From contig NZ_JABCNG010000001.1 in the NCBI RefSeq assembly GCF_012932495.1, forward strand, positions 558,001 through 622,000: DNA of 64,000 nucleotides, read 5' to 3'. Both the position numbers and the translations under genes were made by a program. Each line of letters opens with the position of its first letter. Within the stretch, counting starts at the first letter, position 1. This document shows, one piece after another, positions 17,333 to 26,533 of this stretch. The notes below the pieces were generated by a model. It ran no database searches. It was not told where the DNA came from and saw only the letters and a program-made list of their open reading frames with translations. The DNA is from Novosphingobium sp. SG919 (GTDB taxonomy: Bacteria; Pseudomonadota; Alphaproteobacteria; Sphingomonadales; Sphingomonadaceae).

Positions 17333-18655
17333 TCAGGCCACCAGTTGGCCGGCGAGCGAATTGGGCCCGGCTTCCACCAGATCGACCGTGACGAGATCGC
17401 CGATCGCCACCTCTCCGGTGAAATGCACCGATTGCAGCCAGGGGGACTTGCCCAGCCACTGGCCGGGATGGCGCCCGCGCCGTTCCACCAGAACCTGGCA
17501 GCGCCTGCCCACGCTGGCCTGGTTGAACGCGGTGGCATCGCGCACCAACGCGGCCTGCAGCCGTTTCAGCCGCTCGTCCATGACCTCGGCTGCGACCTGG
17601 CCGTCCATCGTCGCGGCCGGGGTGCCGGGGCGGGGCGAATACTTGAAGCTGAAGGCCTGGGCATGGCGCACCGTGGCCACCAGATCGAGCGTGTCCTGGA
17701 ACTCGGCCTCGGTCTCGCCGGGAAAGCCGACGATGAAATCGCCCGACAGCGCGATGTCGGGCCGGGCGGCGCGCACGCGATCGAGGATCTTCAGATAGCT
17801 TTCCACCGTGTGGCTGCGGTTCATCGCCTTGAGTACGCGATCGTTGCCCGCCTGCACCGGCAAGTGCAGGAACGGCATCAGCTTGTCGATCTCGCCATGC
17901 GCGGCAATTAAACCGTCGCTCATGTCGTTGGGATGGCTGGTGGTATAGCGGATGCGCGCCAGGTCCGGCTCTGCCGCCAGCACGCGGATCAGGCCGTCCA
18001 GGCCGATGGCGCGGCCCTTGTCGTCCTGCCCGCTCCAGGCATTCACGTTCTGGCCCAGCAGCGTGATCTCGCGCGCGCCACCGGCCACCAGCAGCTTGGC
18101 TTCCTCCACCAGATCGGTGAACGGACGCGAGATTTCCGCGCCGCGCGTATAGGGCACCACGCAATAGGTGCAGAACTTGTCACAGCCTTCCTGCACGGTC
18201 AGGAACGCGCTGGGGCCGGAACGGCGGCGCTTGGGCAGCGCGGCGAACTTCGCCTCTGCTGGCATATCCGTTTCGGTGCCGCTCTTGCCTGCGGCAGCGT
18301 CGGCCACCATGTCGGGCAGGCGGTGATAGGCCTGCGGCCCTACCACGACCTTGACCGACGGCGCGCGCTTCATGATTTCCTCGCCCTCGGCCTGGGCCAC
18401 GCAGCCGGCCACGGCGATCAGCGGCACGCTGCCATCGTCCCGGCGCAGGCGGCCGATGTCGGAATAGACCTTTTCGGTGGCCTTTTCGCGGATGTGGCAG
18501 GTGTTGAGCACGACAAGGTCGGCGCCATCGCGTTCTGCGGTCGCAGTCATGCCTTGCGCGGTCAGCAATTCGGCCATGCGCTCGCCGTCATAGACGTTCA
18601 TCTGGCAGCCGAAGCTCTTGACGTGAAACGTCCGGGGGGGATTCTCTGCGGGCAT
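17333..18655 (-). CDS. miaB: tRNA-2-methylthio-N6-dimethylallyladenosine synthase MiaB
   Basis: 440 residues from ATG 18655 (MPAENPPRTFHVKSFGCQMN). MiaB adds the methylthio group to ms2i6A37 in tRNA. The N-terminal MTTase domain has the three auxiliary-cluster cysteines (SFGCQMN, NTCHIRE, AVAGCVAQ). The radical SAM motif CxxxCxxC is GCDKFCTYCVVPYTRG, and a C-terminal TRAM domain follows (GRRCQVLVERRG ... GDLVTVDLV). The longer frame to 19009 overlaps plsC and is rejected. Part of the fur-plsC-miaB run; phoH and ybeY follow after the His-rich gene. Confidence 0.97.
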   Translation of the reverse strand: MPAENPPRTFHVKSFGCQMNVYDGERMAELLTAQGMTATAERDGADLVVLNTCHIREKATEKVYSDIGRLRRDDGSVPLIAVAGCVAQAEGEEIMKRAPSVKVVVGPQAYHRLPDMVADAAAGKSGTETDMPAEAKFAALPKRRRSGPSAFLTVQEGCDKFCTYCVVPYTRGAEISRPFTDLVEEAKLLVAGGAREITLLGQNVNAWSGQDDKGRAIGLDGLIRVLAAEPDLARIRYTTSHPNDMSDGLIAAHGEIDKLMPFLHLPVQAGNDRVLKAMNRSHTVESYLKILDRVRAARPDIALSGDFIVGFPGETEAEFQDTLDLVATVRHAQAFSFKYSPRPGTPAATMDGQVAAEVMDERLKRLQAALVRDATAFNQASVGRRCQVLVERRGRHPGQWLGKSPWLQSVHFTGEVAIGDLVTVDLVEAGPNSLAGQLVA

Positions 18656-18731
18656 AAGCCGCGCCCCATAAGGCAATCGGGCGGCAATTGGAACTGCCTT
18701 GCGCGCGTGCGAAGCACCCGCGCCAGCCGCA

Positions 18732-19586
18732 TCATGCCGCGCGGTCGTGCTTCTCGCGGCTATAGCCCACTTGCGGCACGTCCAGGTGGAACGGGCGCAA
18801 CGGCTTGCCCAGGTTGCGTTCCATCGCGGGCACGATGCGGTTGCGCGCTTCGGCGGCAATGGCCTTGCGGCCGGGGAAATCGCGCGGATCGAATGGGTCG
18901 AGGAAATGGATGTCCAGGCGGAACGCGCCGCGCCGGGCCAGGATGCGCATGGCATTGGCCATGCCGCCCTCGGTGCCGATCCAGCCGATCCATTCCGCCA
19001 CGGCGCCATAGTCGAGCACCACCGGCTGCACCAGCACGCCGGGCGGCGGCGGTTCCAGCACGCGCAGCATCGAGGTCTTGAACGGCAGCAGCGATTGCCC
19101 GTCGGTGGTGGTGCCTTCGGGGAAAACCGTGATGGCCCAGTTGTCGGCCAATGCCTCGCGCAGGCGGTTGATCTGTTCGGCCACGCCCAGGCGGTCTTCG
19201 CGGCTGACGAAGACCGTGCGGTTGAGCCGCGACAGCCAGCCCACCACCGGCGACTGGCCGATTTCAGCCTTGGACACGAATGCAGTGCCGCTCGCGCCGC
19301 CCAGCGCCAGGATATCCACCCACGACAGGTGATTGCTGATATAGAACACGTCGCGCCGCAGCGGCGTGCCGTGGACCCGCACCCGCGCCCCGCACAGGCG
19401 TGCGGTCAGGTACAGGAACACCCGCGGCAGCGGGGAGCCGTAGTGGATGGTGCGCCACACATAGTGCAGCGGCACGCAGACCAGCAGCGTCAGGATGATG
19501 CCAAGGGCACGCCAGAAGATGCGCAGCTTGCCCAGCGCGCCGATGGGGGAACCGCGTTCCGGTCCGATGCTGCGTGGGCGGGGCAT
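18732..19586 (-). CDS. plsC: 1-acyl-sn-glycerol-3-phosphate acyltransferase (PlsC family)
   Basis: 284 residues. The N-terminal hydrophobic segment (about residues 23-45) anchors it to the inner membrane. Acyltransferase motif I HxxxxD is NHLSWVD, motif III is FPEGTTTDG, and VFVSREDR matches motif II. It would convert lysophosphatidate to phosphatidate in membrane lipid synthesis; because an OlsB-like gene also occurs in the window, an OlsA role in ornithine-lipid synthesis is an alternative. It lies 7 bases after fur on the same strand. Confidence 0.9.
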   Translation of the reverse strand: MPRPRSIGPERGSPIGALGKLRIFWRALGIILTLLVCVPLHYVWRTIHYGSPLPRVFLYLTARLCGARVRVHGTPLRRDVFYISNHLSWVDILALGGASGTAFVSKAEIGQSPVVGWLSRLNRTVFVSREDRLGVAEQINRLREALADNWAITVFPEGTTTDGQSLLPFKTSMLRVLEPPPPGVLVQPVVLDYGAVAEWIGWIGTEGGMANAMRILARRGAFRLDIHFLDPFDPRDFPGRKAIAAEARNRIVPAMERNLGKPLRPFHLDVPQVGYSREKHDRAA

Positions 19587-19593
19587 GGGAGGA

Positions 19594-20016
19594 TCAGCTC
19601 TCTCGGCCGAGCTTCACGCCGTAGAGTTCCATGCGGTGATCGACCAGGCGATAGCCCAGCTTTTCCGCGATCTGCCGCTGCAACTGTTCGAGTTCGGGAT
19701 CGACGAATTCGATCACCTTGCCGGTTTCCACGTCGATCAGGTGGTCGTGGTGCGCTTCGGGTGTCGCTTCATAGCGGGCGCGGCCATCGCCGAAATCATG
19801 GCGATCGAGAATGCCGGCCTCTTCGAACAGGCGCACGGTGCGATAGACGGTGGCGATCGAAATGCGCGGATCGCGGGCAGAGGCCCGCTCGTGCAGCTTT
19901 TCCACATCGGGATGATCCGTGCTTTCCGACAGCACTTGCGCGATCACGCGGCGCTGGTCGGTAATGCGCAGGCCACGTTCGGCGCAAAGGGCTTCGAGAT
20001 CGATCACTCGGTGCAC
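19594..20016 (-). CDS. fur: Fur-family metalloregulator
   Basis: 140 residues. A winged-helix N-terminal domain (RITDQRRVIAQVL ... ISIATVYRTVRLFEEAGIL) is followed by the metal-sensing block EATPEAHHDHLIDVETGKVIEF. There is no C-terminal CxxC pair, as in alphaproteobacterial Fur/Mur, where the structural zinc is absent. It may respond to iron or manganese. It heads the plsC-miaB direction of the minus-strand run. Irr is less likely because the Irr-type HHH haem motif is not seen. Confidence 0.92.
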   Translation of the reverse strand: MHRVIDLEALCAERGLRITDQRRVIAQVLSESTDHPDVEKLHERASARDPRISIATVYRTVRLFEEAGILDRHDFGDGRARYEATPEAHHDHLIDVETGKVIEFVDPELEQLQRQIAEKLGYRLVDHRMELYGVKLGRES

Positions 20017-20267
20017 GCTGTTCTCGTCATTCTGATTGCTTCGCCACCCATATAGGGGAATTGGCAGGGCTTGTTAACCGGCCAAGCGGCCAGAACCGCA
20101 GGGGCCGTGGCAAGGCGCTGTGGAAGAGCGCAAAATCGATCACCCACGGCCCAATTCAAGCAACCTTTCCGGCATGCAAAAGCCCGGCGGACATGCAGCG
20201 CCATGCGCCACTGCCCGCCGGGCCGAAATTGCCGGTAGGGCGAGCCGGAAACGGCCCGCACACCCGA
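20017..20267. other. Non-coding gap between mucR and fur
   Basis: About 250 bases without a convincing gene. The fur-proximal 40 bases are less GC-rich (CATTCTGATTGCTTCGCC, ATATAGGGGAATT) and probably hold the fur promoter. I see no terminator with a U-run and no repeat here. Confidence 0.5.
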
Positions 20268-20726
20268 TCAGGCCGTTGCAGCAGCCTTGCGACCGCGCTT
20301 GGCGGGGGCAGGGGCAGCGGCCGGCTTGCGACCCAGGCCAATCTTCTTGGCCAGTTCGCGGCGCTTTTCGGCATAGGCCGGGGCAACCATGGGATAATCG
20401 GCCGGCAGGTTCCAGCGGGCGCGATACTGTTCGGGCGTCATGTTGTAGCGCGTGGCCAGGTGACGCTTGAGCATCTTGAGCTTCTTGCCGTCTTCCAGGC
20501 ACACGATGTGGTCGTTCTTGACCGAAGCGCGGATCGAAACGGCAGGTTCGGGCGCGGGTTCGGCCACGGGTTCCGACGGCTTGAGGCCGGCGAGCGCCGA
20601 ATAGACATTGGAAATGAGGACCGGCAGGTCACCCACCGAGACGCTGTTGTTGCTCACATGGGCGGCAACGATGTCCGAGGTTAGCGTGATCAGGGTTTCA
20701 CGCATATCATTTTCGATATCACTCAT
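20268..20726 (-). CDS. mucR: MucR/Ros-family transcriptional regulator
   Basis: 152 residues. The family core is clear: an N-terminal helical oligomerisation region (LTSDIVAAHVSNNSVSVGDLPVLISNVYSAL), then the zinc-finger-like DNA-binding part VCLEDGKKLKMLKRHL followed by MTPEQYRARWNLPADYPMVAP. The C-terminus is a basic Ala/Lys/Arg tail. MucR proteins act as H-NS-like silencers that bind AT-rich DNA in Alphaproteobacteria. The 170 bases upstream are conspicuously AT-rich for this genome, suggesting autoregulation. Confidence 0.95.
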   Translation of the reverse strand: MSDIENDMRETLITLTSDIVAAHVSNNSVSVGDLPVLISNVYSALAGLKPSEPVAEPAPEPAVSIRASVKNDHIVCLEDGKKLKMLKRHLATRYNMTPEQYRARWNLPADYPMVAPAYAEKRRELAKKIGLGRKPAAAPAPAKRGRKAAATA

Positions 20727-20801
20727 TGCGATCCGGCTTTCGTTCTATGTTGCTGTGCGACACGTTTTGACGGCAGCCCGACTAGTCAGGCGCGTGGCCT
20801 G

Positions 20802-20829
20802 TCTATACGCCATTGTATTCGAGAAACAA
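20802..20829 (-). promoter_or_regulatory. Probable mucR promoter
   Basis: On the minus strand, TTGTTT and TATAGA are spaced by 16 bases, about 75 bases upstream of the mucR ATG. The segment 20860-20910 beyond it is strongly AT-rich with several T-A steps (AAATTTC, CAAAATTTCAAATC), the kind of DNA MucR-type proteins bind. Confidence 0.5.
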
Positions 20830-20899
20830 CCACAGGATGCTACGGTATTCGACAAAATGACCGAAATTTCACAAAATGCTGATTTGCCAAAATTTCAAA

Positions 20900-21367
20900 T
20901 CACAGTCTTAGTTCCTGGCTGATTGCTGCAATCCTTTCGCCTGCCGTGCTGCGATAGTAACCCGGTCTAATTCCAATGGGTTGGAATCCGTGCTTGCGAT
21001 ATAGATAGCCGGCCGGATTGCCTTCGCGCATTTCCAGGAAAAGCCGCGTCATGCCCAGCTCGCGCGCTTGGGCGATAAAACGGGTCAGAAGCGAGTCGCC
21101 CAGGCCGCGCCGGCGGTATTGCGGTGCAACAGCGAACAGCAACAGTTCTTCTTCATCGAATATACTGCGCGACAAGAAAAAGCCGGCTGTCGATTCCGCG
21201 TCTAGAGGATATTCGCTGCCATCGGCACCGATCAGGCCATAGCGGGTGCGCCCGATCAGCAAGGCATCGCCCACCTGCCGGCGATTCCACGCTTCGCCAT
21301 AGTCGGGGGGGAAAGCCGCGGTCATCACGGCCATGATCCGGTCGAGATCGTCCACGGGTGCCGTCAT
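20900..21367 (-). CDS. rimI: Ribosomal-protein-alanine N-acetyltransferase-like GNAT enzyme
   Basis: 155 residues with a GNAT fold: LLLFAVAPQYRRRGLGDSLLTRFIAQA is the acetyl-CoA loop (R/Q-x-x-G-x-G/A), followed by LFLEMREGNPAGYLYRKHGF and IGIRPGYY. The LEVRxxNxxA-like block and position directly downstream of tsaB identify it as RimI, which acetylates the N-terminus of ribosomal protein bS18. The gene lies 24 bases after tsaB, same strand. Confidence 0.88.
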   Translation of the reverse strand: MTAPVDDLDRIMAVMTAAFPPDYGEAWNRRQVGDALLIGRTRYGLIGADGSEYPLDAESTAGFFLSRSIFDEEELLLFAVAPQYRRRGLGDSLLTRFIAQARELGMTRLFLEMREGNPAGYLYRKHGFQPIGIRPGYYRSTAGERIAAISQELRL

Positions 21368-21391
21368 GCCGGCTTCGTCACGCCAAGGCCA

Positions 21392-22066
21392 TCATGCGGG
21401 CAGGGCAGCAGCCGCGGCGGGCAGGCGCGCATCGGGCGCCCGGCCATAAGCTGGCGCCGCGCCATCGGACAGCAGACCCGGTGCGAGCAGGCCGGCGCTG
21501 CGCGCATCAGGCCACAGCGCGCGCGCTTCCACGCCGGGCCGCGCCGCGGCGCAGGCATCGGCCTGGCTGCCGGCAACCAGCGGTGCGGCAAGCCGAGCCA
21601 GCACGTCTTGCGGGGGCAGGGAAACCAGGGGGGCCAGCGGCTGGCCCGCGGCATCGAACGGACGGAAGAACCATTCGCCGTGGCCGCCGGTCATGATCAC
21701 ATCGACCGGGGTGGGGCTGTCCTGCCCGGCATGCGCCATGGCGGCCACCAGGGCCAGGCTCTGGTAACCCAGAACCCGGGCGTTCCAGGCCAGGGCCAGT
21801 GCGCGCGCTGCGGCCAGGCCGACACGGATGCCGGTAAAGCTGCCCGGCCCGCTATCGACCCAGATCGTGCCGGCGCGCCCCTTGTCGGGCAGGGCGGCGA
21901 TCATCGGCACCAACCGTTCGGCATGGCCGCGCCCGAGCATCAGGCATTCGCCGGCCAGCAGCACATCATCTTCGAAAAGTGCCACCGAACAGCTTTCGGT
22001 GGCACTGTCGATCACCAGTCGGCGCCTGTTGAACCAAGCAGGGTCGAACGGAGCGGGATCGGCCAT
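21392..22066 (-). CDS. tsaB: tRNA threonylcarbamoyladenosine biosynthesis protein TsaB
   Basis: 224 residues. TsaB is the non-catalytic partner of TsaD in making t6A37 in tRNA. The ASKHA-fold N-terminus is LVIDSATESCSVALF, then the hallmark GPGSFTGIRVGLAAARALALAW. The C-terminal half is Ala/Pro-rich and poorly conserved, as in the family. About 11 extra residues precede the usual start (MADPAPFDPAWFNRRR), so the true start may be slightly different, although no better ATG is seen. Grouped with rimI. Confidence 0.93.
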   Translation of the reverse strand: MADPAPFDPAWFNRRRLVIDSATESCSVALFEDDVLLAGECLMLGRGHAERLVPMIAALPDKGRAGTIWVDSGPGSFTGIRVGLAAARALALAWNARVLGYQSLALVAAMAHAGQDSPTPVDVIMTGGHGEWFFRPFDAAGQPLAPLVSLPPQDVLARLAAPLVAGSQADACAAARPGVEARALWPDARSAGLLAPGLLSDGAAPAYGRAPDARLPAAAAALPA

Positions 22067-22082
22067 CGTCGGGTCGCTGCGC

Positions 22083-22667
22083 TCAGGCCGCGCGCACTTC
22101 GGTCACTTCGGGCACGTAGTGCTTGAGCAGGCTTTCGATCCCGTGCTTGAGCGTGGCGGTGGACGAAGGGCAGCCCGAACAGGCGCCCTGCATCTTGAGG
22201 TAGACCACGCCTTCGCGGAAACCCTTATAGATGATGTCACCACCATCGTTGGCGACGGCCGGACGCACGCGGGTTTCGATCAGGTCCTTGATCTGGTCCA
22301 CGATATCGGCGTCGGCCGGATCGTCGCCCAGGTCCTCGTCCTCGCCGGGCACTGCGATCTCGGCCGCGCTGCCGCCGGCAAAGAGCGGCGCCTGCGACAC
22401 GAAGTGATCGAGCAGGATCGCCAGCACCTGCGGCTTGGCATCGGACCACTGCGCGCCCGGGGCGATCGTCACCGCCACGAATTCCTGGCCGAACAGCACT
22501 TCGGTCACGTCACCCAGGGAAAACAGGGCCTGCGCCAGGGGCGAGGCCTCGGCCTCTTCGGGCGAGGTGAACGAGCGCGTGCCGCTGGCCATCACCCGTT
22601 CTCCCGGGAGGAACTTGAGCGTGGCCGGATTCGGCGTGGTTTCGGTTTCGATGAACATGGTCTGCAT
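22083..22667 (-). CDS. nfuA: NfuA/NifU-family Fe-S carrier protein
   Basis: 194 residues. An N-terminal Nfu_N domain (MFIETETTPNPATLKFLPG) is followed by an acidic linker and the C-terminal NifU-like domain with the cluster-binding CxxC in GACSGCPSS (about residue 165). It delivers Fe-S clusters to targets; MiaB, encoded in the same minus-strand run, is a plausible client (inference). It lies 16 bases upstream of tsaB. Confidence 0.95.
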   Translation of the reverse strand: MQTMFIETETTPNPATLKFLPGERVMASGTRSFTSPEEAEASPLAQALFSLGDVTEVLFGQEFVAVTIAPGAQWSDAKPQVLAILLDHFVSQAPLFAGGSAAEIAVPGEDEDLGDDPADADIVDQIKDLIETRVRPAVANDGGDIIYKGFREGVVYLKMQGACSGCPSSTATLKHGIESLLKHYVPEVTEVRAA

Positions 22668-22768
22668 TTAGGGCGGGGGGGGCATGGGTCAAGGGGCGAG
22701 AGGGGTCAGAGGGCCCCTGGAACCGCGATTGGCGCGCTATTTCGCTGGAATGGGCCCGGCTGGCTGCT

Positions 22769-23449
22769 ATGAACCGCGCCATGATCACTGCCTTCTCGCG
22801 CCGCGCGCGCTTCGCCACGCTCGTTTCCGCTGCCTTGCTCGCCCTGCCGGCGCTTGCCGTCCCGGCCCTGGCAGTGCCTGCCAAGGCCCCGGCCAAGGCC
22901 GCTGCCCGCCCGGCCGCCGCAGCGGCGCTGTCCACCGCGATCCTGCCCGTGCCGCTGATGCCGGTGGTGCCCGCCGGCCAGCGCCGGTGCAGCGCCAAGA
23001 CCGCCTCGGGCCTGGGCACCGTCACGCTCAAGCCTTCGGCCGAAGCGGCGCATCCGGCCAAGGGCGATTACGTGCTGGTCAACTATATCGGCTATCTTGC
23101 TGCCGACGGCCGCGTGTTCGACCAGAACACCGCCGCCGCCTTTCCCGTGGAAGGCGTGATCCCCGGCTTTTCCGAAGGCCTGCAACTGATGGCCAAGGGC
23201 AGCACCTGGCGCTTCTGCGTGCCGGCCGCGATCGGCTATGGCGCGCAAGGGGCGGGCGATACCATCCCGGCCAACGCCGATCTCGTGTTCCAGGTCGAAC
23301 TGGTCGATTACAAGACCGCCGCCGAAGTGGAAAAGATGCGCGCCGCCGCCGCTGCTGCGCAAGGTGGCACCGGCCCGGCCGGCGCTGAACAGCCCGCGGC
23401 CCCCGCCACCCCGGCGGCTCCTGCTCCCGCTGCCACGCCCAAGCCATAA
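22769..23449 (+). CDS. Exported FKBP-type peptidyl-prolyl isomerase
   Basis: 226 residues. Hydrophobic N-terminus (FATLVSAALLALPALAVPALAV) suggests export or a membrane anchor. The FKBP domain spans about residues 90-187: GDYVLVNYIGYLAADGRVFDQN, GVIPGFSEGLQLMAKGSTWRF, IPANADLVFQVELVDY. A C-terminal Ala/Pro tail of about 35 residues is low complexity. It is a periplasmic folding helper; divergent from nfuA. The hairpin at 23478-23505 follows. Confidence 0.92.
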   Translation: MNRAMITAFSRRARFATLVSAALLALPALAVPALAVPAKAPAKAAARPAAAAALSTAILPVPLMPVVPAGQRRCSAKTASGLGTVTLKPSAEAAHPAKGDYVLVNYIGYLAADGRVFDQNTAAAFPVEGVIPGFSEGLQLMAKGSTWRFCVPAAIGYGAQGAGDTIPANADLVFQVELVDYKTAAEVEKMRAAAAAAQGGTGPAGAEQPAAPATPAAPAPAATPKP

Positions 23450-23477
23450 CGGCGTAAAATAGCGATACGATCTCGCT

Positions 23478-23505
23478 GAAGGGCCAGTCTATTCACTGGC
23501 CCTTC
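23478..23505. terminator. Perfect inverted repeat after the FKBP gene
   Basis: An 11-bp perfect stem GAAGGGCCAGT/ACTGGCCCTTC with a 6-base loop lies 29 bases after the FKBP stop and 27 before the M16 start. There is no T-run, so it is either a weak terminator or an mRNA-stabilising hairpin. Confidence 0.55.
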
Positions 23506-23531
23506 ACAAACCCCCTCCCTATAGATGGCGG

Positions 23532-26435
23532 ATGCGATCGAACACCTGGCGCTCGCGGCGCTTCGCTTTTCTCGTTCTTTCCCTGCTCGCCACCACGGCG
23601 CCGGCCGGCTTTCCCGCCCAGGCCCAGGCGCGTGCCGCCCCGATGGCGACGGCGGTGGACAACACCGCGCAGAACTGGCTCTACGTCGGCAGCGACGTGC
23701 CGCAGGACAAGGAATGGATCTTTGGCCGGCTGCCCAATGGCCTGCGCTATGCGGTGCGCCACAACGGGGTGCCGCCCGATCAGGTTTCGGTGCGCGTGCT
23801 GGTCGATGCCGGATCGTTCTATGAAACCGATGCGCAGCAGGGCTTTGCCCACCTGATCGAGCATCTCACGTTCCGCGATTCCAAGTATCTCAAGTCTGGC
23901 GAAGCGATCCCCACCTGGCAGCGCCTGGGCGCCACGTTCGGCAGTGACACCAACGCCGAAACCAGCGGCACGCAAACCGTCTATAAGCTCGATCTGCCTG
24001 GTGCCACGCCGGCCAAGCTCGACGAAACGTTCATGCTGCTGTCGGGCATGATCGCCGCGCCGATCTTTACGCCGCAGGGGGTGAAGACCGAAGTGCCGAT
24101 CGTGCTCGCGGAAATGCGCGAGCGCTCCGGTCCGCAAACCCGCGTTTCCGATGCCACCCGCGCGCTGTTCTTTGCCGGCCAGCCGGCCGCCACGCGTTCG
24201 CCCATCGGCACGGTCGAAACGCTCCAGGCCGCGACGCCCGAAAGCATCAAGGCGTTCCACGACAAGTGGTATCGGCCCGACAACACGATCATCGTGGTGG
24301 CCGGCGATGCCGATCCGCAGGCGATGATCGAGCAGATCAAGAAGTGGTTCGGCCCGTGGACGGGCAAGGGGCCCAAGCCCGCGCCGGTCGATTTCGGCAA
24401 GCCGGTGGCCCCCAAGGGCACCGATCCGGCCAATCCGGTGGACGGCGCCAAGGTCATCGTCGAACCCAGCGTTCCGTTGCAGTTCAACTATGCCATCGTG
24501 CGCCCGTGGAAGCGGCACGCCGATACCATCGCCTATAACCAGGGGCTGATGATCGACCGGCTGGCCATGGCGCTGATCAATCGCCGCCTGGCGGTGCGCG
24601 CGCGGGCCGGCGGCAGCTATCTCTCGGCTTCGATCGACCAGCAGAACTATGCGCGCTCTGCCGATACCACGCTGGTTTCGGTCACCCCGCTGGGCGACGA
24701 TTGGAAGGCCGCCGTGGCCGATGTGCGCGCGGTGATCGCCGATGCGCTCGCTTCGCCACCCTCGCAGGCCGACATCGATCGCGAAGTGGCCGAATTCAAC
24801 TTGTCGTTCAAGGTGCCGGTGGAAACCCAGCGGACCCAGGCCGGCTCTGACCTGGCGGACGACATCACCCAGGCGGTGGACATCCGCGAGACGGTGGCCA
24901 ACCCCGATACCGTCTACACCATCTTCCAGAAGTCGATCCCCCTGTTCACGCCCCAGGCCGCGCTGGAACACACCCGCGCGCTGTTCAGGGGCACCGCGAT
25001 CCGCGGCATGCTCACCACCCCGCGCGATACCGGCGCCACCGATGCCGACGTGCGCGCGGCGCTGACCGCCAAGCCGGTGGTGGCCAGCAGCATCCGCCTG
25101 CCGACCGACAAGCTGACTTTTGCCCAACTGCCCGCGATCGGTGCGCCGGGCACCGTGGCCCAGGCCGAGCAGACCGGCGTTCTGGGCATCGAGCGGCTTA
25201 CCCTGTCGAACGGGGTCAAGGCGCTGCTGTGGGCCAACGATGCCGAACCGGGGCGGATCATCATCCGCATCCGTTTTGGCGGCGGCCTGGCCGCGATTGC
25301 CCCCAAGGACGCAGTCTATGCCCCGCTGGGGGATATGGCGCTGATGGAAACCGGCTTTGGCCAGGTCGATCGCAATGCGATGGACGAACTGGCCACGGGC
25401 CGCAAGTTCAACCTCAATTTCAAGCTCGACGATACCGCGTTCGAGTTTTCGGCCGATACGCGCCCGTCCGACCTGAAGGACCAGCTCTATCTGTTCGCGG
25501 CCAAGTTGGCGCAGCCGCGGTGGGACGCAAACCCGATCATGCGGGCGGTGGCCGCGGCTAAGCTGCAATATGCCGCCAGCGGCTCGTCGCCCCAGGCGGT
25601 GTTGCAGCGGGACATGGGCTGGCTGCTCAAGGACAAGGATCCGCGCTACAAGATCCCCGATCCGGCCGCGCTCGATACCGTCACCGCCGACGATTTCCGC
25701 CGCGTGTGGCAACCCCTGTTGGCGCAAGGCCCGATCGAGGTGGACATGTTCGGCGATTTCACGCGCGAACAGGCGCTCGACGCGCTCAACGCCACGTTCG
25801 GCGCGCTGCCCCCGCGCGTGGCCGCCACGCCGCCGCCGCTCGATCCGCATCTGCCCGCCCACAACGAAACGCCCGTTGTCCTCACCCACAGCGGTGATCC
25901 CAACACGGCGGCGGCCATGGTGGCGTGGCCCACGGGCGGCGGGCGCACGGGGGTCCACGAATCGCGCCAGCTCGAAATCCTGGCGCAGATCGTCAACAAT
26001 CGCCTGTTCGATGAAATGCGCGAGAAGATCGGCGCGTCCTATGCGCCGCAAGTGGAATCGGTGTGGCCGATGGACTTGCCTTCGGGCGGATACCTGGGGG
26101 CCACGGTGCAGTTGCGGCCGCAGGATCTTACGGCCTTCTTCGCCTCGGCCGACAAGATCGCATCCGACCTTGTCGCCTATCCGCCATCGCCGGACGAGAT
26201 CGCGCGCGTGACCGAACCGCTCAAGCAGTTGATCACCCGTGCCAGCACGGGCAACAGCTTCTACATGTCGCTGCTGGGCGGCGGCGCGCAGGAACCGGGC
26301 AAGTTCGACGATATCCGCTCGATCCTGGTCGATTACAGCAAGACCACGCCCGAAGCGATGCAGGCGCTGGCCGCCCGCTATCTCCAGCACGACCGCTCGT
26401 GGCGTGTCGAAGTGGTTCCCCAACCCAAGAACTGA
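23532..26435 (+). CDS. M16-family zinc metalloprotease, periplasmic
   Basis: 967 residues. A signal peptide (FAFLVLSLLATTAPA) is followed by two tandem M16 units. The first has the inverted zinc motif HxxEH as HLIEHLTF with the distal Glu in the following helix region (NAETSGTQT). The second begins near residue 550 (ERLTLSNGVKALLWAND) and lacks the metal motif, as is normal for pitrilysin-type two-unit proteases. Such enzymes degrade peptides in the periplasm, for example released signal or transit-like peptides. The upstream ATG at 23525 in another frame is not coding. Confidence 0.93.
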   Translation: MRSNTWRSRRFAFLVLSLLATTAPAGFPAQAQARAAPMATAVDNTAQNWLYVGSDVPQDKEWIFGRLPNGLRYAVRHNGVPPDQVSVRVLVDAGSFYETDAQQGFAHLIEHLTFRDSKYLKSGEAIPTWQRLGATFGSDTNAETSGTQTVYKLDLPGATPAKLDETFMLLSGMIAAPIFTPQGVKTEVPIVLAEMRERSGPQTRVSDATRALFFAGQPAATRSPIGTVETLQAATPESIKAFHDKWYRPDNTIIVVAGDADPQAMIEQIKKWFGPWTGKGPKPAPVDFGKPVAPKGTDPANPVDGAKVIVEPSVPLQFNYAIVRPWKRHADTIAYNQGLMIDRLAMALINRRLAVRARAGGSYLSASIDQQNYARSADTTLVSVTPLGDDWKAAVADVRAVIADALASPPSQADIDREVAEFNLSFKVPVETQRTQAGSDLADDITQAVDIRETVANPDTVYTIFQKSIPLFTPQAALEHTRALFRGTAIRGMLTTPRDTGATDADVRAALTAKPVVASSIRLPTDKLTFAQLPAIGAPGTVAQAEQTGVLGIERLTLSNGVKALLWANDAEPGRIIIRIRFGGGLAAIAPKDAVYAPLGDMALMETGFGQVDRNAMDELATGRKFNLNFKLDDTAFEFSADTRPSDLKDQLYLFAAKLAQPRWDANPIMRAVAAAKLQYAASGSSPQAVLQRDMGWLLKDKDPRYKIPDPAALDTVTADDFRRVWQPLLAQGPIEVDMFGDFTREQALDALNATFGALPPRVAATPPPLDPHLPAHNETPVVLTHSGDPNTAAAMVAWPTGGGRTGVHESRQLEILAQIVNNRLFDEMREKIGASYAPQVESVWPMDLPSGGYLGATVQLRPQDLTAFFASADKIASDLVAYPPSPDEIARVTEPLKQLITRASTGNSFYMSLLGGGAQEPGKFDDIRSILVDYSKTTPEAMQALAARYLQHDRSWRVEVVPQPKN

Positions 26436-26442
26436 CAACGGA

Positions 26443-26533
26443 TCCTCCCTCCGCATCGCGGGGGGAGGTGGCGGCCACAGGCCGTCGGAGGGGGGCACGC
26501 GCAACGGCGCGGCCGCAGGCCGCCGTGAGGGGG
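26443..26533. repeat. Family-3 intergenic repeat, second copy
   Basis: This is an inverted, shorter relative of the element at 12929-13045. It contains CCTCCCTCCGC ... GGGGGGAGG and GTGGCGGCCACAGGCCGTCGGAGG, which on the minus strand reads CCTCCGACGGCCTG followed by GGCCGCCAC, then CCTCCCC. It starts 8 bases after the M16 stop and ends about 110 bases before aroG. Confidence 0.7.
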
